From Neobacillus mesonae (GTDB taxonomy: Bacteria > Bacillota > Bacilli > Paenibacillales > Paenibacillaceae), in assembly GCA_023715865.1 (NCBI GenBank), contig JAMBOW010000005.1:186001-250000 (forward strand): DNA of 64,000 nt, read 5' to 3'. Shown here piece by piece: positions 16,125 to 24,252 of the stretch (its first letter is position 1; every line of letters begins with the position of its first letter). The position numbers and the translations under genes were made by a program. The notes beneath the pieces are model-generated. The model did not search any database, was not told where the DNA came from, and saw only the letters and a program-made list of their open reading frames with translations.

Positions 16125-16340
16125 ATGTACAGACGCCAAGTAACAGAGGAAATCCCCGAGGAAAACACAAAAGTCTGGTCATGTACCAGTGACGACTGCA
16201 AAGGCTGGATGCGAGATGAGTTCGCGTTTGAAAGTGAGCCCAAGTGCAGCCTATGTTCCTCGCCGATGGAACGGGAAATGAGAATGTTGCCCGTACTATC
16301 AAACGCAACTAGTGAATTGAAAGCAATGAAAAAAGGTTAG
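16125..16340 (+). CDS. ydjO: YdjO-like cold-inducible zinc-ribbon protein
   Basis: A 71-residue protein with two Cys pairs: W-S-C-T-S-D-D-C-K-G-W-M-R and C-S-L-C-S-S-P-M. This four-cysteine zinc ribbon, the K-G-W-M-R motif and the length match the YdjO family of B. subtilis, a cold-inducible protein. The role is unknown. It lies 122 bases after csp, with its own AGGGGGG site and a terminator on both sides. Confidence in the family is good. Confidence 0.82.
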   Translation: MYRRQVTEEIPEENTKVWSCTSDDCKGWMRDEFAFESEPKCSLCSSPMEREMRMLPVLSNATSELKAMKKG

Positions 16341-16398
16341 TATTCGTATGTTTGTCGATGCAAAACAATTGAAACAAATATCATAGCTCTGTAAGTGT

Positions 16399-16443
16399 AC
16401 CGCGATACGGCGAGGTTTTACCTTCCGATATGGCGGTTTTTTC
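16399..16443 (+). terminator. Terminator after the ydjO-like gene
   Basis: ACCGC...GGCGGT arms with an inner ATA/TAT and CGG/CCG continuation are followed by TTTTTTC. Confidence 0.7.
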
Positions 16444-16540
16444 TTTATCTACATTGTATTTATGGGCGATATATCTTGAAAATGCAGGGACAGGTTAATT
16501 ATATTTAGCGATATGATAGTTAGACAGGAGGAGAAGGCAG

Positions 16541-17539
16541 TTGGATAAGGTTGGACTCGTGATGCGCAAAATCCAGTTTACGGAAGCGCAGGGACCCCGT
16601 GTGTTTGCAGATCGGCTGCAGGCGATCGGAAGAGAGCTTGGCGTGGACATCGTGTTTATTTCACCGGAGCGGCATGTCAGCGGATACGACTGGGTTTCAG
16701 GCTATGAGCATGAAAAGGGAGATTTGGTCAACTATGATATCGTGCTTGATCAGATTCATTCACAGCAGATAGAGCATGTGATTTATACCGTATCCGGATT
16801 TACATTTCTGAAGATGTTCCTTCCGAAAAGCGTGTTGTTTCCACATAGCTTTCCAGACCCGGCTTTGACTGGCTATGAAATGATGAAGCCGTTTTATTCC
16901 ATCGTGGACAAGGCCATTGTGCAGACGGAATTTTTGAAACGGCAAATGGCTGTCAATTTCGGTGTGACTGATGTAACTGTGATTCCCATCGGCTTTGAAG
17001 AAGGGCTTGCGAAGAAGCATTATGATCCTTCTACCGTTGTCGATAACCGAGTTATGTGGATAGGCCGGGATGAGGCGAACCGCAGACCGGACCTTGTGCT
17101 GGAGTATGCGTGGCGCAATCCGGATAAGGAGGTCTTCATGGTGTTTGGCGGACGCCGCTATGAGGAGAGCATGAAGAAATACGACATTCCGGATAACATC
17201 AAGCTTCGCTTTGCTTTGTCACAGGATGAGGTGTTTGAGCTGATGAATTCCGCTAAGGTGTATTGGAGCTCTTCACATTTCGATACGTTTGCGATGCCGC
17301 TGACTGAAGCTCTGGCAATGGGGAAAATGGTAGTAAAGCCGGAGCATCCCAGCTACGGGCATATCAATTCAACACATGCCTTCAGCGGCAATGAGCGCAA
17401 CTTCTTTGAGCTGGTGAACATGGCCTGTGCTACCCCCCGCAAGACGAGCGAAGATAACCGGGACTATGCCTTCAGCGCCTTTTCGAGAACGGTGATGAAA
17501 GAAGGGTATCGCAAGTTTTTTGAATCATGGCTTAAGTAG
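16541..17539 (+). CDS. GT4-like glycosyltransferase
   Basis: A 332-residue cytosolic protein with a two-Rossmann GT-B shape. The C-terminal half has a family 4 nucleotide-sugar site: V-M-W-I-G-R-D-E-A-N-R-R-P-D, then Y-W-S-S-S-H-F-D-T-F-A-M-P-L-T-E-A-L-A-M-G-K with its E-x7-E-type region. The acceptor is unknown. It starts at TTG behind AGGAGGAG. It stands alone before the ABC-F leader. Confidence 0.75.
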   Translation: MDKVGLVMRKIQFTEAQGPRVFADRLQAIGRELGVDIVFISPERHVSGYDWVSGYEHEKGDLVNYDIVLDQIHSQQIEHVIYTVSGFTFLKMFLPKSVLFPHSFPDPALTGYEMMKPFYSIVDKAIVQTEFLKRQMAVNFGVTDVTVIPIGFEEGLAKKHYDPSTVVDNRVMWIGRDEANRRPDLVLEYAWRNPDKEVFMVFGGRRYEESMKKYDIPDNIKLRFALSQDEVFELMNSAKVYWSSSHFDTFAMPLTEALAMGKMVVKPEHPSYGHINSTHAFSGNERNFFELVNMACATPRKTSEDNRDYAFSAFSRTVMKEGYRKFFESWLK

Positions 17540-17636
17540 AGAACGGCTATAACCGTTTTTTCCGCTGCCGCCATATATGACTTGCCTTTTATTTGTGGTA
17601 TAGTAATCAATAACTTAAAGAGAGGAGGTGTGGTAG

Positions 17637-17777
17637 GTGAATTTTGAATTGGTAAACAACCGCTTGAGCCAGCTGCCTATGGTTTTGTCTGGCATCTTTT
17701 TCAGAGGTTTCGTAACACGGGAGAAGTCTGTCCATTTTACCCATAACGATACCAATTCGAGAAGATGCCTGCCATAA
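17637..17777 (+). CDS. Leader ORF of the ABC-F attenuator, 46 aa
   Basis: A short ORF starts at GTG (17637), eight bases after a perfect GAGGAGG site, and ends at TAA 17777. It encodes 46 residues, beginning V-N-F-E-L-V-N-N-R-L. It lies between the glycosyltransferase and the ABC-F gene, ahead of a terminator. Its coding sequence contains arms of competing hairpins: GAATTGGTA at 17646, GGCATCTT at 17691, and their complements at 17750 and 17762. This is the layout of antibiotic-responsive leader peptides known for ABC-F and erm genes, where a stalled ribosome changes the fold. The peptide itself need not have a function. Confidence 0.65.
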   Translation: MNFELVNNRLSQLPMVLSGIFFRGFVTREKSVHFTHNDTNSRRCLP

Positions 17778-17834
17778 CCTCAAGGAACGGATGATATGTT
17801 GTTTCCGATAAGGGTCACGGGGCTTGTTCCCGTG
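17646..17834 (+). promoter_or_regulatory. Competing leader helices, antiterminator candidate
   Basis: GAATTGGTA (17646-17654) pairs with TACCAATTC (17750-17758). GGCATCTT (17691-17698) pairs with AAGATGCC (17762-17769), and CTTGAG (17663-17668) with CTCAAG (17779-17784). The first helix crosses the other two, so they are alternatives. CACGGG at 17716-17721 duplicates the left terminator arm and can capture the right arm CCCGTG at 17829-17834, giving a plausible antiterminator. Confidence 0.55.
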
Positions 17835-17845
17835 GCTCTTTTTTT
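17811..17845 (+). terminator. Attenuator terminator before the ABC-F gene
   Basis: An 11-bp stem (AGGGTCACGGG with CCCGTGGCTCT, G-U pairs allowed) and a 7-nt loop are followed by seven T residues, 43 bases before the ABC-F start. Confidence 0.8.
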
Positions 17846-17888
17846 GCGGCTACGGATAGGGTCTTCTACACAATAGGAGGATCCTTAC

Positions 17889-19529
17889 ATGATTATATTG
17901 AACGGACAAAATATTAAGAAATACCACGGAGCCAATCTAGTGCTGAGTGACGTTACATTTGAAGTGCATGAAGGCGAGAAGGTAGGCCTGATCGGGGCGA
18001 ACGGAAGCGGAAAATCAACCCTGTTGTCTCTCGTAGCGAGACTGGAAAAGCCAGACGAAGGCATGCTTACAATTAAAAAAGAAACCCGGGTCGGTTACCT
18101 TCCACAAATTCCGGCAGAGTTTGAACATATGCTGGTGTATGAAGTGCTGGCTCATGGCTTTCGCAGCCTTGCTGATACTCGGCAAAAAATGTCCCGAATG
18201 GAGCAGCAAATGGGTGAGCCTGACGCGGCGAGCAGCCCGGCAGTGCTTGAGCGGCTTCTGCATAAGTATGCCATACTCCAGGAGGAGTATGAGCGGGGCG
18301 GAGGATATGAGATGGATGCAAGCATTGACCAGGTAGCGACAGGATTAGGTATCCAGAAGTCCATGTACGGCCGTGTCTTCGGTACCCTCTCTGGGGGAGA
18401 GAAGACACGAATTGCGCTTGCCTCCCAGCTGATCATGAAGCCGGAGCTGCTGCTTCTGGATGAGCCGACAAATCATTTGGATTTGAAGGGAATGGAATGG
18501 CTGGAGCAATTTTTGCGGCATTATACAGGGGCCTGCGTCATTGTCTCACATGACCGCTTCTTCCTAGACCGGGTCGTTACCAAAATTGTTGAGCTTGAGG
18601 ACGGGGAAGCAAGCACGTTCCTAAGCAGCTATTCAGGATATGTTCGTATGAAGGAAGAGCTTGTGCTGCAGCAGTTTGCCGAATACCAAGAGCAGCAGAA
18701 GCGGATCAAGAAGATGAAGGAAACGATTCGCCAGCTTGAGGAATGGGGGAGAATCGGCGGGAACGAGAAGTTTTTTAAACGCGCGGCTTCCATTCGCAAG
18801 GCGCTTGAGCGCATGGAGCAGGTGAAGAGGCCTGTGCTGAATCCAAAGCATGCCTCCTTTGATCTGAACGCGAAAGATCGATCCGGGCACGTCGTCTTAT
18901 TGTTTGAAGGTCTTCATAAAAAATATGGTGATAAAAGAGTGCTCCAGGGCGTAGAGGGCATGATTGAATTTAGGGATAAAATTGCACTTCTCGGCGACAA
19001 CGGTTCGGGCAAAACGACGTTTTTCAAACTGCTGCTTGGCTCAGAAACGGCGGAAGACGGCTATGTCGAATGGGGCAGCGCTGTTACGGTTGGTTACCTG
19101 GCTCAGCAGGAGGAGAGGAAGGAGCCGAAGAAGACCGTGCTTGAATTTTTCCGTGAGGAAGCAGGGATGGAGGAAGGTGCAGCAAGAGGGACGCTGGCGA
19201 AATATATGTTCTATGGTCCTGATGTGTTCCGGGAAGTCGGAAAGCTGTCCGGCGGTGAGTGGTCTAGGCTTAGGCTGGCGATACTTGTAAATAATAAGTC
19301 TAACGTTCTGCTGCTGGATGAGCCGACCAATCATCTGGATATTGCTTCAAGGGAAGCACTGGAGGAGGCGCTTGAGGAGTACCAAGGAACGGTACTGGCG
19401 ATTTCTCATGACCGCTATTTCATCAATCGTCTGGCTGAGAAGGTATGGGAGCTCCAGGAAGGAGAGCTTGCAGTATACCTTGGCAACTATGACGATTATG
19501 CTGAAAAGAAATTGAATGGACATTCCTGA
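17889..19529 (+). CDS. ABC-F ribosome-protection-type ATPase
   Basis: A 546-residue soluble protein with two ABC ATPase domains and no membrane helices. Walker A sites are G-A-N-G-S-G-K-S-T (36-44) and G-D-N-G-S-G-K-T-T (369-377). The signature L-S-G-G-E occurs twice, and both Walker B regions read L-L-L-D-E-P-T-N-H-L-D. The inter-domain linker (about 250-325) is a charged helical hairpin with a G-N-E-K-F-F-K-R-A-A tip, the part that enters the ribosomal exit site. Length resembles VmlR-type resistance factors rather than the larger housekeeping Uup/YfmR type. The upstream attenuator supports antibiotic-inducible expression. The drug class cannot be read from sequence. Confidence 0.85.
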   Translation: MIILNGQNIKKYHGANLVLSDVTFEVHEGEKVGLIGANGSGKSTLLSLVARLEKPDEGMLTIKKETRVGYLPQIPAEFEHMLVYEVLAHGFRSLADTRQKMSRMEQQMGEPDAASSPAVLERLLHKYAILQEEYERGGGYEMDASIDQVATGLGIQKSMYGRVFGTLSGGEKTRIALASQLIMKPELLLLDEPTNHLDLKGMEWLEQFLRHYTGACVIVSHDRFFLDRVVTKIVELEDGEASTFLSSYSGYVRMKEELVLQQFAEYQEQQKRIKKMKETIRQLEEWGRIGGNEKFFKRAASIRKALERMEQVKRPVLNPKHASFDLNAKDRSGHVVLLFEGLHKKYGDKRVLQGVEGMIEFRDKIALLGDNGSGKTTFFKLLLGSETAEDGYVEWGSAVTVGYLAQQEERKEPKKTVLEFFREEAGMEEGAARGTLAKYMFYGPDVFREVGKLSGGEWSRLRLAILVNNKSNVLLLDEPTNHLDIASREALEEALEEYQGTVLAISHDRYFINRLAEKVWELQEGELAVYLGNYDDYAEKKLNGHS

Positions 19530-19543
19530 TACTGAATAAAAAA

Positions 19544-19577
19544 GCGAACCCGCTCATATTAAGCGGGTTCGCTTTTT
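19544..19577 (+). terminator. Bidirectional terminator
   Basis: GCGAACCCGCT (19544-19554) pairs with AGCGGGTTCGC (19562-19572), with A-run before and T-run after. It serves the ABC-F gene and the convergent lipoprotein gene. Confidence 0.88.
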
Positions 19578-19594
19578 CTAATTCCCAGTAAAGC

Positions 19595-20503
19595 CTACTC
19601 TACCGGAGCGGCATCTAGAACTTCCTGTGGAATCTCGATTTCCTCAAGCTCATTATATTGGGAGAAGGAACCGTCCATTGCCATAACGATGCTTACAGTC
19701 TGACCTTCCATATCCATGCTCATTTCCATGTTATAGATCATTTCAGCAGGGTAATAGCTCTCCTTGTTCACGCTGTAAGAAAGTTCGATGTTCTTGATGT
19801 CCATCTGCTCCATCATGGCAGCTGTTTGTGGATCCGTAGTGCCCTGCTGGGCAATCATCTCTTGAGCAAGCTCCTTGACACCTTCGCCGGAGAGATTGGC
19901 TTTTAACCAATAAACATCTCCCTCTTCGGTAACCTCAAGCTCGTTAGCAATGCTGTTCAGCTGACTATACTGCTCGGCTGCATTGCCTTGAGTTTTGACC
20001 TGTTCGAGCAGAGGAGCAATGGATTCTTGCGGAAGCTGCATCCAGGTACCGTCCACCTGTGTATAAACGGAGTCCTCTGTTATGTACTGCTTAATATCCT
20101 GATTCCCGCTTTCACCCGGAAGAGTAGTGCTCATTTCCTGATAGGTAGCAAATGGCGACATCACGATATCTGTCTTCATGCTCATATCCACATCCTGAGT
20201 CTGCTCTTGACCGTCAACGGCAACTGTAATGTTCTGTGAAATGTTGCTCTCCATAGAGTAGCTGTTGAGACTGCTGCTTGCATCGGCTACTTGTTTCAGC
20301 AGCTCCTCAGCTGTAGGTACTGCAGGTTCAGCTTCCTCTGCCGGTTCGGCTGCATCAGTTGATTCCTCGATGTTATCTGCACCCGTTGTCACTTCGGTTC
20401 CAGCTTCATCAGCTGCAGGTGTTGTTTCGGCGTTCTCTGCTCCGCATGCAGCCAGCATAAGAACTAAAATAAGCCCCATGATTGATAATTTCCACTTGTT
20501 CAA
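19595..20503 (-). CDS. DUF6612-type lipoprotein
   Basis: About 302 residues with a lipoprotein signal peptide (lipobox L-A-A-C), an Ala/Glu/Thr-rich linker to about residue 60, and a beta-rich domain. That domain repeatedly handles S-M-E-S-N-I-S, D-V-D-M-S-M-K-T-D-I and M-E-M-S-M-D-M-E-G strands, the pattern of DUF6612/LolA-like Paenibacillus lipoproteins. It probably binds a hydrophobic ligand outside the membrane; that is inference. The TTG at 20503, nine bases after AGGAGG, is the better start. The upstream ATG has no site and would push the lipobox too far in. Confidence 0.7.
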   Translation of the reverse strand: MNKWKLSIMGLILVLMLAACGAENAETTPAADEAGTEVTTGADNIEESTDAAEPAEEAEPAVPTAEELLKQVADASSSLNSYSMESNISQNITVAVDGQEQTQDVDMSMKTDIVMSPFATYQEMSTTLPGESGNQDIKQYITEDSVYTQVDGTWMQLPQESIAPLLEQVKTQGNAAEQYSQLNSIANELEVTEEGDVYWLKANLSGEGVKELAQEMIAQQGTTDPQTAAMMEQMDIKNIELSYSVNKESYYPAEMIYNMEMSMDMEGQTVSIVMAMDGSFSQYNELEEIEIPQEVLDAAPVE

Positions 20504-20574
20504 AATGTGAAACCTCCTAAAATGTTGTCTACCATATTTAACCATAAAAGTGAGGTGCTAAACAGCTTGCTAAT

Positions 20575-20607
20575 AAAAAAATTCCCTCGGCAATTAAGCC
20601 TCGGGAA
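20575..20607 (-). terminator. Terminator after the DinB gene
   Basis: On the minus strand, TTCCC/GGGAA and GGC/GCC stems separated by tandem G-A mismatches are followed by TTTTTTT. Confidence 0.7.
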
Positions 20608-20632
20608 TAATTCAATTAGAGTTTCCACTGTA

Positions 20633-21082
20633 TTACATAAAGAAAGGCAGCTCTTTAATGCCGGCAATTCGAGCATATGTAAACAGTTGACCTTTATGAT
20701 GAATTTCGTGATCCAGCGCTTTTTCTAAGAACACGTGGGCTGGTGCGGCATTACCAAAGAAGGTAATTTCCTTTTGCTGTTGTTCCTCTGTAATGGAGGT
20801 AAGCAATTGTTTTGTCGTTTCCGTAAACTCATGAACAAGACGCTGTACGTCTTCCATTGTGTTCCATTCTATTTTGTTCTCCGATGGCGTGAATTCCCCT
20901 TTGACGACCATGTTGACGAACATCAGCGTGGATCCTGCAATATGAAGGGCAAGGGTTCCGTAACTCATTGCGCCTTCCCAAGGCTTAAAGCTTGCCAGCT
21001 CCGCATGATCCAATTCAACCAGCTTATGTAGCGCCTCGCGATGTGTTAACCAATGCTGTGTATAGCTGTTCATATTTAACAT
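20633..21082 (-). CDS. DinB-family four-helix protein
   Basis: A 149-residue cytosolic helical protein. The DinB/YfiT-like metal site is visible: one His in L-A-L-H-I-A-G, and the H-E-I-H-H-K-G-Q motif near residue 126. Such proteins are often metal-dependent thiol transferases (bacillithiol-linked) or stress proteins. AAAGGAG lies seven bases before the ATG. It is monocistronic, divergent from the nucleoside hydrolase. Confidence 0.85.
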   Translation of the reverse strand: MLNMNSYTQHWLTHREALHKLVELDHAELASFKPWEGAMSYGTLALHIAGSTLMFVNMVVKGEFTPSENKIEWNTMEDVQRLVHEFTETTKQLLTSITEEQQQKEITFFGNAAPAHVFLEKALDHEIHHKGQLFTYARIAGIKELPFFM

Positions 21083-21337
21083 AAAAACACTCCTTTTATA
21101 AAAAAGTGGGTTTACTCACCCATTTGTTTTCCCAAGTAGATGGTAACGAGTTAACACTAAAATTGCAACCTATAACATGAACGCCTGCGGTTAAGGGGAT
21201 GATATAAAGTACAGGTTAATTTTAACTTGCAGTTCATGATGGTATAGTGGTTCAATAATGTTTGGTATTACTTGTGTTCCTGTAGAATAGATCCTAGAGG
21301 AATAGAGAATGGAAAGACGAGCGAGGGGGAACTAAAT

Positions 21338-22285
21338 ATGAAAAAAGTGATTATTGATACAGATACGGCTGGCGATGATACGATTGCCATATTGACTGCG
21401 CTTCATTATTTTGATGTACAAGGAATTACAATTACAGGCGGAAACGTTGAATTTAATCAAGAGGTCGAGAATGCGTTGTATACGGTTCAGGTTGCAGGCA
21501 AAGGCGGCCAGGTTCCCGTATATAAAGGCTATGAGCGTCCGGTGCTCACCCTTGGTTCAGGCCAGCATCGTTATGTAGATGATGTTCATGGTGATGACGG
21601 AATGGGAGGGGCTCATTTCCCTAAAGCTGTTCAGCGCCCTGAGTCCGGACATGCAGTGGATTATATCATTGAAACCATTCATGCCAATCCTGGCGAAATA
21701 CATATTCTTGCGATTGCTCCGCTGACCAATATTGCGATGGCCATTCAGAAAGATCCCAGCATCGCTCCGCTCATCCCTCATATCTATATTATGGGGGGAG
21801 CTAATAATTCTCTTGGCAACATTACGCCTGCTGCGGAATACAATTTTTACACAGATCCAGAGGCGGCACAGATTGTCCTTCACTCCGGTGTTCCTATGAC
21901 TATGGTGGGCTGGGAGATGTGCACCCGCTATTCCATCATGGATGATCAGGACCATGAAGAGATTGCGGCGCTCGCTACTTCAGGGTCTCAATTTTTTATC
22001 GATATTAACAAAGTAGTTATGCAGTTCAACAAGTCGGTACACAGACTTCCGGGAACGACACATCCAGATACGCTGCTGATGGCTGCTGCTGCAGACGAGT
22101 CGATTATGACCAAGACAGGCCAATACTTCGTGGATGTTGAAGTGGGAGGTCAATATACAAGGGGTTACAGTGTTGTAGATATTAACGGTCGTCTCGGAAA
22201 CGAGCCAAATGTTCGAGTATGTGAGGAGATTGATCGAGAAGCTTTTAAACGGATGCTGCTAGATGTGTTATCAGCAATTAAGTAA
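21338..22285 (+). CDS. Inosine-uridine-type nucleoside hydrolase
   Basis: A 315-residue nucleoside N-ribohydrolase. The calcium-binding N-terminal motif D-T-D-T-A-G-D-D is the family D-T-D-P-G-x-D-D with Pro replaced by Thr. I-Y-I-M-G-G-A, E-Y-N-F-Y-T-D-P-E-A-A and the late H-P-D-T-L-L-M metal/substrate residues are present. It cleaves nucleosides to base and ribose for salvage. The ATG at 21338 follows GAGGGGG; an upstream ATG in the same frame lacks a site. A terminator follows. Confidence 0.9.
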   Translation: MKKVIIDTDTAGDDTIAILTALHYFDVQGITITGGNVEFNQEVENALYTVQVAGKGGQVPVYKGYERPVLTLGSGQHRYVDDVHGDDGMGGAHFPKAVQRPESGHAVDYIIETIHANPGEIHILAIAPLTNIAMAIQKDPSIAPLIPHIYIMGGANNSLGNITPAAEYNFYTDPEAAQIVLHSGVPMTMVGWEMCTRYSIMDDQDHEEIAALATSGSQFFIDINKVVMQFNKSVHRLPGTTHPDTLLMAAAADESIMTKTGQYFVDVEVGGQYTRGYSVVDINGRLGNEPNVRVCEEIDREAFKRMLLDVLSAIK

Positions 22286-22315
22286 CGAATAGCCTATATT
22301 CTATGCCATAAGCTG

Positions 22316-22347
22316 AAAGGTCCTCTTCAAGCAGGAGAGGGCCTTTT
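22316..22347 (+). terminator. Terminator after nucleoside hydrolase
   Basis: AAAGGTCCTCT (22316-22326) pairs over 11 bp with AGAGGGCCTTT (22336-22346), ending in T residues. Confidence 0.75.
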
Positions 22348-22451
22348 CTCTGCTTTTATAAGTGTTATCAACTTGGATTTAATCGGACAGGCTGTGTTAC
22401 AGTGAGAAGGAATACATAATCTTAACAGCAAGTCGTAAGAAGGAGGAGACC

Positions 22452-22922
22452 ATGCTATTTTATATTACGGCCATCTTAGTGTTAATCATAGATCAGGCGA
22501 GCAAGCTCTGGGTACGCTACTATATGCAGGTTGGTGAAGTTATCCCAATCGGAGGAGTGATCTACCAGCTGGAGCATCACGAGAATTCGGGGATGGCATT
22601 CAGTTTGTTCCAGGGATATGCACGTTTATTTGGATGGGTGGCACTTATCTTTATTATTTTTATCCTCTATTATCGTCGTAAAGGTGAGATCCAAGGTTGG
22701 ATCATGAATTTGGGAGCGGGATTTCTCGTAGGAGGAGCAGCAGGTAATATGGTAGACCGCTTCTGGCGCTCGACAGTGACTGATTTTCTTAAGTTTTCAG
22801 AAGATGGCGGGATACTCAATCTGGCGGACGTAGCCCTAAATATTGGTGTCGTGTTATTCATTGCAGGGTTGTTGGTCAGCTGGCTGCAGTCCCGCAGGAC
22901 ACAGGTTAAGCTGCCTAAGTGA
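22452..22922 (+). CDS. lspA: Lipoprotein signal peptidase (signal peptidase II)
   Basis: A 156-residue protein with four transmembrane helices. Family motifs are D-Q-A-S-K after the first helix, H-E-N-S-G-M-A-F, G-A-A-G-N-M-V-D-R with the first catalytic Asp, and L-N-L-A-D-V-A-L-N-I-G with the second. It cleaves the prolipoprotein signal peptide before the lipidated Cys, serving the many lipoproteins in this window. It is not in the usual ileS-lspA-rluD setting, so it may be a second copy. Confidence 0.93.
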   Translation: MLFYITAILVLIIDQASKLWVRYYMQVGEVIPIGGVIYQLEHHENSGMAFSLFQGYARLFGWVALIFIIFILYYRRKGEIQGWIMNLGAGFLVGGAAGNMVDRFWRSTVTDFLKFSEDGGILNLADVALNIGVVLFIAGLLVSWLQSRRTQVKLPK

Positions 22923-22936
22923 GGTTTTTAGATGAA

Positions 22937-22987
22937 GAACGACTTTTGACTTTAGTCAACTGGAGAGATTCAGCCAGAATACCGAAC
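22937..22987 (+). repeat. Imperfect intergenic repeat, copy 1
   Basis: 51 bases sharing 38 positions with the copy at 23044-23094, 107 bases apart, with no indel. The ends are best conserved, the middle nine bases vary. TTGAC...GTCAA forms a small hairpin. It lies in the 279-bp gap after lspA. Confidence 0.6.
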
Positions 22988-23043
22988 TGCCAACAAAATT
23001 ATCTTTTAACTTAGCTCAAAAGTTTATAAGTTTTTTTGTATGG

Positions 23044-23094
23044 GAACAACTTTTGACTTTGGTTAACCGAGCGTGCTCAGCCAAAATCCCGAAC
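23044..23094 (+). repeat. Imperfect intergenic repeat, copy 2
   Basis: Second copy of the 51-base element. The first hairpin is kept by a G-U pair (TTGAC/GTTAA) and the variable middle forms GAGC/GCTC here. A degenerate partial copy (CTTTTAACTTAGCTCAA) lies between the two near 23003. Confidence 0.6.
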
Positions 23095-23128
23095 AAAAAT
23101 TTCCTATCACAACGGAGTCAATATGGTG

Positions 23129-23160
23129 TATAATCTAACATTGTGTGAACGTTGTCACAA
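23129..23160 (+). promoter_or_regulatory. -10 box with palindromic operator
   Basis: TATAAT (23129-23134) is followed by a 20-base palindrome-like site at 23141-23160, TTGTG...AACGTT...CACAA (16 of 20 positions symmetric). It lies at the expected transcription start of the prenyltransferase gene, so a repressor site is plausible. Half-site spacing differs from Rex (18 bp) and CRP/FNR. Confidence 0.45.
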
Positions 23161-23201
23161 AGTTTTAAGGATTTTGCATCATAGGAGGCTTAAAATACAT
23201 C

Positions 23202-24107
23202 ATGAGTAATTGGACTTTATTTAAAAATATGACCCGGCTGTATTCGGTAACGGTAATGGTTGTTCCAGTCGTGCTCGGTACCATTGCAGCCTACGCCATG
23301 CAGAAGGAATTTCATTTTCTTTTGTTTTTGCTGACGCTAGTAGGAGCGGTGTCGGCTCATATTTTTTCCAATATGGTAAACGATTTATGGGATTATCGGA
23401 ACGGAACCGATACCCAAGCAACGGAGACAGAAGGTGCGATTTCGACGCACTCCGGGTTTCTGACTTCGGGAACCATGTCCGAGAAGAAATTTGCGGCGAT
23501 TACCTGGGGATTCCTTGTGCTGGCTGGGGCTTGCGGTCTCATTCTTACGATCGTCAGCGGTTGGCCGATCCTGGCTATTGCGCTGATCGGTGCTTTGATC
23601 GCTTATTTCTATGTTGCACCGCCCATTAAATTCGGCTACCGCGGAAAAGGCTATAGTGAAATCGGGATATTTATTTCCTTTGGTATCCTGCCGGTTCTGG
23701 GTGCCTACTATGTACAGACAGGAGAGTTTGCGCTTGCGCCGCTGCTGCTGTCCTTGCCGGTCGGCATGCTGACCACCATGCTGCTATTTAACCACCATTT
23801 TCTGCACTGGCGTGCGGACCGTGACATCGGCAAGAAGACGCTGGTCGTCATGTGGGGAGAAGAGCGGGCGCTTCGTCTATCCAAGCTGATGACGATCCTT
23901 GCTTACATCCTTTTGATCGTAAGTGTGGTGTTCCATGCTCTGCCCGTATATGGTCTTGTCGCGATTTTATCCGTTATTCCAATGTATAAAGTGTATAAAT
24001 CACTGGGCAAAGTTAATCCGTCCGAGGCGTATCTGCCGCTTATGGGAGCTTCTCAGCAATCATCTGTACTCTGCGGTCTGATTATGTGCGTGGGGCTGCT
24101 GCTCTAA
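23202..24107 (+). CDS. UbiA-family prenyltransferase (MenA-like)
   Basis: A 301-residue integral membrane enzyme with eight or nine helices. The prenyl-diphosphate metal site N-D-x-x-D-x-x-x-x-x-D appears as N-M-V-N-D-L-W-D-Y-R-N-G-T-D near residue 58, and a second Asp pair as R-A-D-R-D-I-G-K-K-T near residue 205. This fits the 1,4-dihydroxy-2-naphthoate polyprenyltransferase (MenA) branch, which makes demethylmenaquinone. No other men genes are near, so a related aromatic prenyl transfer is possible. A terminator follows. Confidence 0.82.
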   Translation: MSNWTLFKNMTRLYSVTVMVVPVVLGTIAAYAMQKEFHFLLFLLTLVGAVSAHIFSNMVNDLWDYRNGTDTQATETEGAISTHSGFLTSGTMSEKKFAAITWGFLVLAGACGLILTIVSGWPILAIALIGALIAYFYVAPPIKFGYRGKGYSEIGIFISFGILPVLGAYYVQTGEFALAPLLLSLPVGMLTTMLLFNHHFLHWRADRDIGKKTLVVMWGEERALRLSKLMTILAYILLIVSVVFHALPVYGLVAILSVIPMYKVYKSLGKVNPSEAYLPLMGASQQSSVLCGLIMCVGLLL

Positions 24108-24123
24108 AAGAGTGTATAAATAG

Positions 24124-24160
24124 GGTCCGGTTCTGCATTAGGCAGGGCCGGGCTTTTAAT
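24124..24160 (+). terminator. Terminator after the prenyltransferase
   Basis: GTCCGGT pairs with GCCGGGC around an inner CTGC/GCAG stem, then CTTTTAATTATTTTT. Confidence 0.7.
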
Positions 24161-24252
24161 TATTTTTGTATGGATGATATTGGAATTTTAAGTGTTATTA
24201 TGTAAAATGATTGATGGACAAAGATGAACTTACTTGAAAAGGAGAGTAATTT

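Noticed and set aside
22937..23094. The tandem repeats considered as a CRISPR array
   Set aside because: Only two or three imperfect copies with unequal spacing and no cas genes.
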